From contig NZ_JADCKB010000014.1 of NCBI RefSeq assembly GCF_014982785.1, positions 19,551 through 83,550 on the forward strand: 64,000 nt of DNA, given 5' to 3'. The notes beneath the pieces are model-generated. The model had not been told where the DNA came from and did not search any database. It saw only the letters and a list, made by a program, of their open reading frames with translations. The DNA comes from Ructibacterium gallinarum (GTDB taxonomy: Bacteria > Bacillota > Clostridia > Monoglobales > Monoglobaceae). Made by a program: the position numbers and the translations under genes. Of the stretch, positions 62,995 to 64,000 are shown one piece after another. Each line of letters opens with the position of its first letter. Within the stretch, counting starts at the first letter, position 1.

Positions 62995-63023
62995 ATTATA
63001 CTATAAAATCGCTGGTTTGTCCA
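62995..63023 (-). promoter_or_regulatory. radA promoter (TGGACA-N17-TATAAT)
   Basis: Minus strand -35 TGGACA 63018-63023, perfect -10 TATAAT 62995-63000. A perfect inverted repeat CGCTGG-N5-CCAGCG (63010-63026) overlaps the -35. Confidence 0.7.
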
Positions 63024-63029
63024 GCGGTT

Positions 63030-63362
63030 GTCAGAAAAAGATAGTATGGGCCGACTATCTCAACAACAACCTTCTCATTGTACACTACTGCGGCTTTGAT
63101 ATCTTACGGGACCTTCCCATCTCCAACGCTGTCCCAAGGTTTCCAATGGCAATATAGCACCGTATTTTCCGTATTGAACACGTGGTGCAAAAAAAGAAAA
63201 CGCATGATTGGAATCTTCATATGCCGTGTGGCATCATCAATCCAATCATGCATCTGATTTTTCAAATATATCGTTTTTTCTGTGAATCGTTCTGTTATAT
63301 TACGGGAAGGCAATGAAATCTATAGCCCTTTGTGCCTACACATTCTCACTCATGCATTCCTC
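63030..63362. other. Non-coding or decayed stretch
   Basis: Short frames on both strands, no ribosome-binding sites. It may be part of the decayed insertion element whose transposase fragment follows, but nothing is recognisable. Confidence 0.3.
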
Positions 63363-63509
63363 TCTGATGAGGGCTGGCTCTATACTGCGATCGTCAAAGA
63401 TTTTTGCTCAAAGAAGGTTGTCGGTTACACTTTTTCGACAGATCACAATTGCTCAAGGCCTCATTCTGCTCTTGGTTGGAGTCCGCTTGTGGAATATGAA
63501 AAGCAATGA
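63363..63509 (+). pseudogene. IS3-family transposase remnant with internal deletion
   Basis: The frame reads DEGWLYTAIVKDFCSKKVVGYTFS, part of the DDE core around the first Asp. Then, after a short junction, it reads CSRPHSALGWSPLVEYEKQ, the C-terminal end. The roughly 100 residues between, with the second Asp and Glu, are missing. The upstream part is out of frame. It is not functional. Confidence 0.8.
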
Positions 63510-63626
63510 CTAAGCTCTTATGGCAGATGGTTTACTAAATCAGAGAATTATAGAGAGTTACTACGATTCTTTCTCTTCCCCTCTTTTTCTGTCTATTCTT
63601 TGGGGGAGGACACAGTTTTTCTAAAG

Positions 63627-64000
63627 TCATTTTACAACTAATACAACTTTACCTATATTTTCTCCTCTATATAAAATCTCATGTGCCGCTTCTGCCTCGG
63701 TGATCGGCAGCGTTTTGTAAATCGTCGGTTTCACTTCGCCGCTCTCAATTTTCGGAAACACCTTTTCAACCAACTCTGCAAGAATCTGCGCCTTTACCTT
63801 TGGCGTTCTGGAACGCAATGTGCTTCCCACTATTCTAACATTTCTGACATAGATATTTTTCAGATCTATCTCCGTCTTCTGTCCTGCCAGTGCTGCAATC
63901 ATAATCCACCTTGCGCCGTGCGTCAAAAAATGCAAGCACTGCCCCATAATTTCACCGCCTAGGCAGTCAATAGCCACATCGACACCGTGACCGCATTCCA
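63627..64000 (-). CDS. Zinc-type alcohol dehydrogenase/quinone oxidoreductase family, C-terminal part (runs off right edge)
   Basis: About 124 C-terminal residues are visible; the frame stays open to the window edge. The sequence (HGVDVAIDCLGGEIMGQCL, GARWIMIAALAGQKTEIDLK, VRIVGSTLRSRT, KPTIYKTLPITEAEAAHEIL, NIGKVVLVVK) is the NADPH-binding Rossmann half and C-terminus of medium-chain quinone oxidoreductases. The N-terminal catalytic half is outside the window. GTG 63977 is in frame but internal, so it is not a real start. Confidence 0.88.
   Translation of the reverse strand, partial: ECGHGVDVAIDCLGGEIMGQCLHFLTHGARWIMIAALAGQKTEIDLKNIYVRNVRIVGSTLRSRTPKVKAQILAELVEKVFPKIESGEVKPTIYKTLPITEAEAAHEILYRGENIGKVVLVVK

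Noticed and set aside
63104..63313. 69-codon minus-strand frame between radA and the IS3 remnant
   Set aside because: No ribosome-binding site, no recognisable similarity, in a decayed stretch.

Overview
The window looks like the chromosome of an endospore-forming Clostridia (Firmicutes) bacterium, probably a gut polysaccharide degrader. It carries spo0A, spoIID, cwlD and ylmC-type sporulation genes, uses clear AGGAGG ribosome-binding sites and TTGACA/TATAAT promoters, and has Clostridia-type gene order (rsmD-coaD, rpsF-ssb-rpsR, radA-carD-ispD-ispF). Three different S-layer-homology (SLH) proteins point to an S-layer-type envelope. A placement near Monoglobus-like bacteria is only a guess.

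Region 1 (1-19.95 kb, all minus strand) is a Gram-positive polysaccharide utilisation locus. One operon-like array runs from a promoter at about 19.9 kb: a 2418-residue secreted SLH-anchored heparinase II/III-family protein, an SLH surface protein, two LplB/LplC-type ABC permeases, a lipoprotein solute-binding protein, a YesM-type histidine kinase, a YesN-type response regulator and a cytoplasmic heparinase II/III-family enzyme. A second DNRLRE-domain surface gene follows and runs off the left edge with its own promoter. The two promoters share an almost identical upstream module, two TCTAAAAAA direct repeats 21 bp apart just before the -35. This is the best candidate operator for the locus's own regulator.

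Region 2 (20.5-31.8 kb) is housekeeping and sporulation: a ylmC-like gene, a coiled-coil protein, coaD, rsmD, a probable 6S RNA, a cytidylate-kinase-like gene, spoIID, rpsF-ssb-rpsR with a possible switching leader, a eukaryote-like ileS, an AraC regulator and spo0A. Clusters of strong hairpins fill the non-coding stretches at 29.36-29.66 and 31.9-32.5 kb.

Region 3 (33.0-43.9 kb) holds a 2776-residue SLH protein built mostly of InlB B-type repeats, with tandem consensus promoters and a terminator-like hairpin in its leader. An IS3-family remnant, an intact IS3-family transposase and tRNA-Asn follow.

Region 4 (43.9-51 kb) has a GH127 arabinofuranosidase divergent from an AraC regulator with overlapping promoters, then pflB-pflA and a membrane acyltransferase. 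Region 5 (51-63 kb) has an ECF sigma/anti-sigma pair leading into polA, an MBL-fold enzyme and a BaiN/HI0933-type flavoprotein, then an LRR/copper-amine-oxidase-N surface protein and the radA-carD-ispD-ispF-cwlD cluster. The right edge has another decayed IS3 fragment and a partial zinc-type dehydrogenase. I saw no CRISPR array, prophage or rRNA operon.
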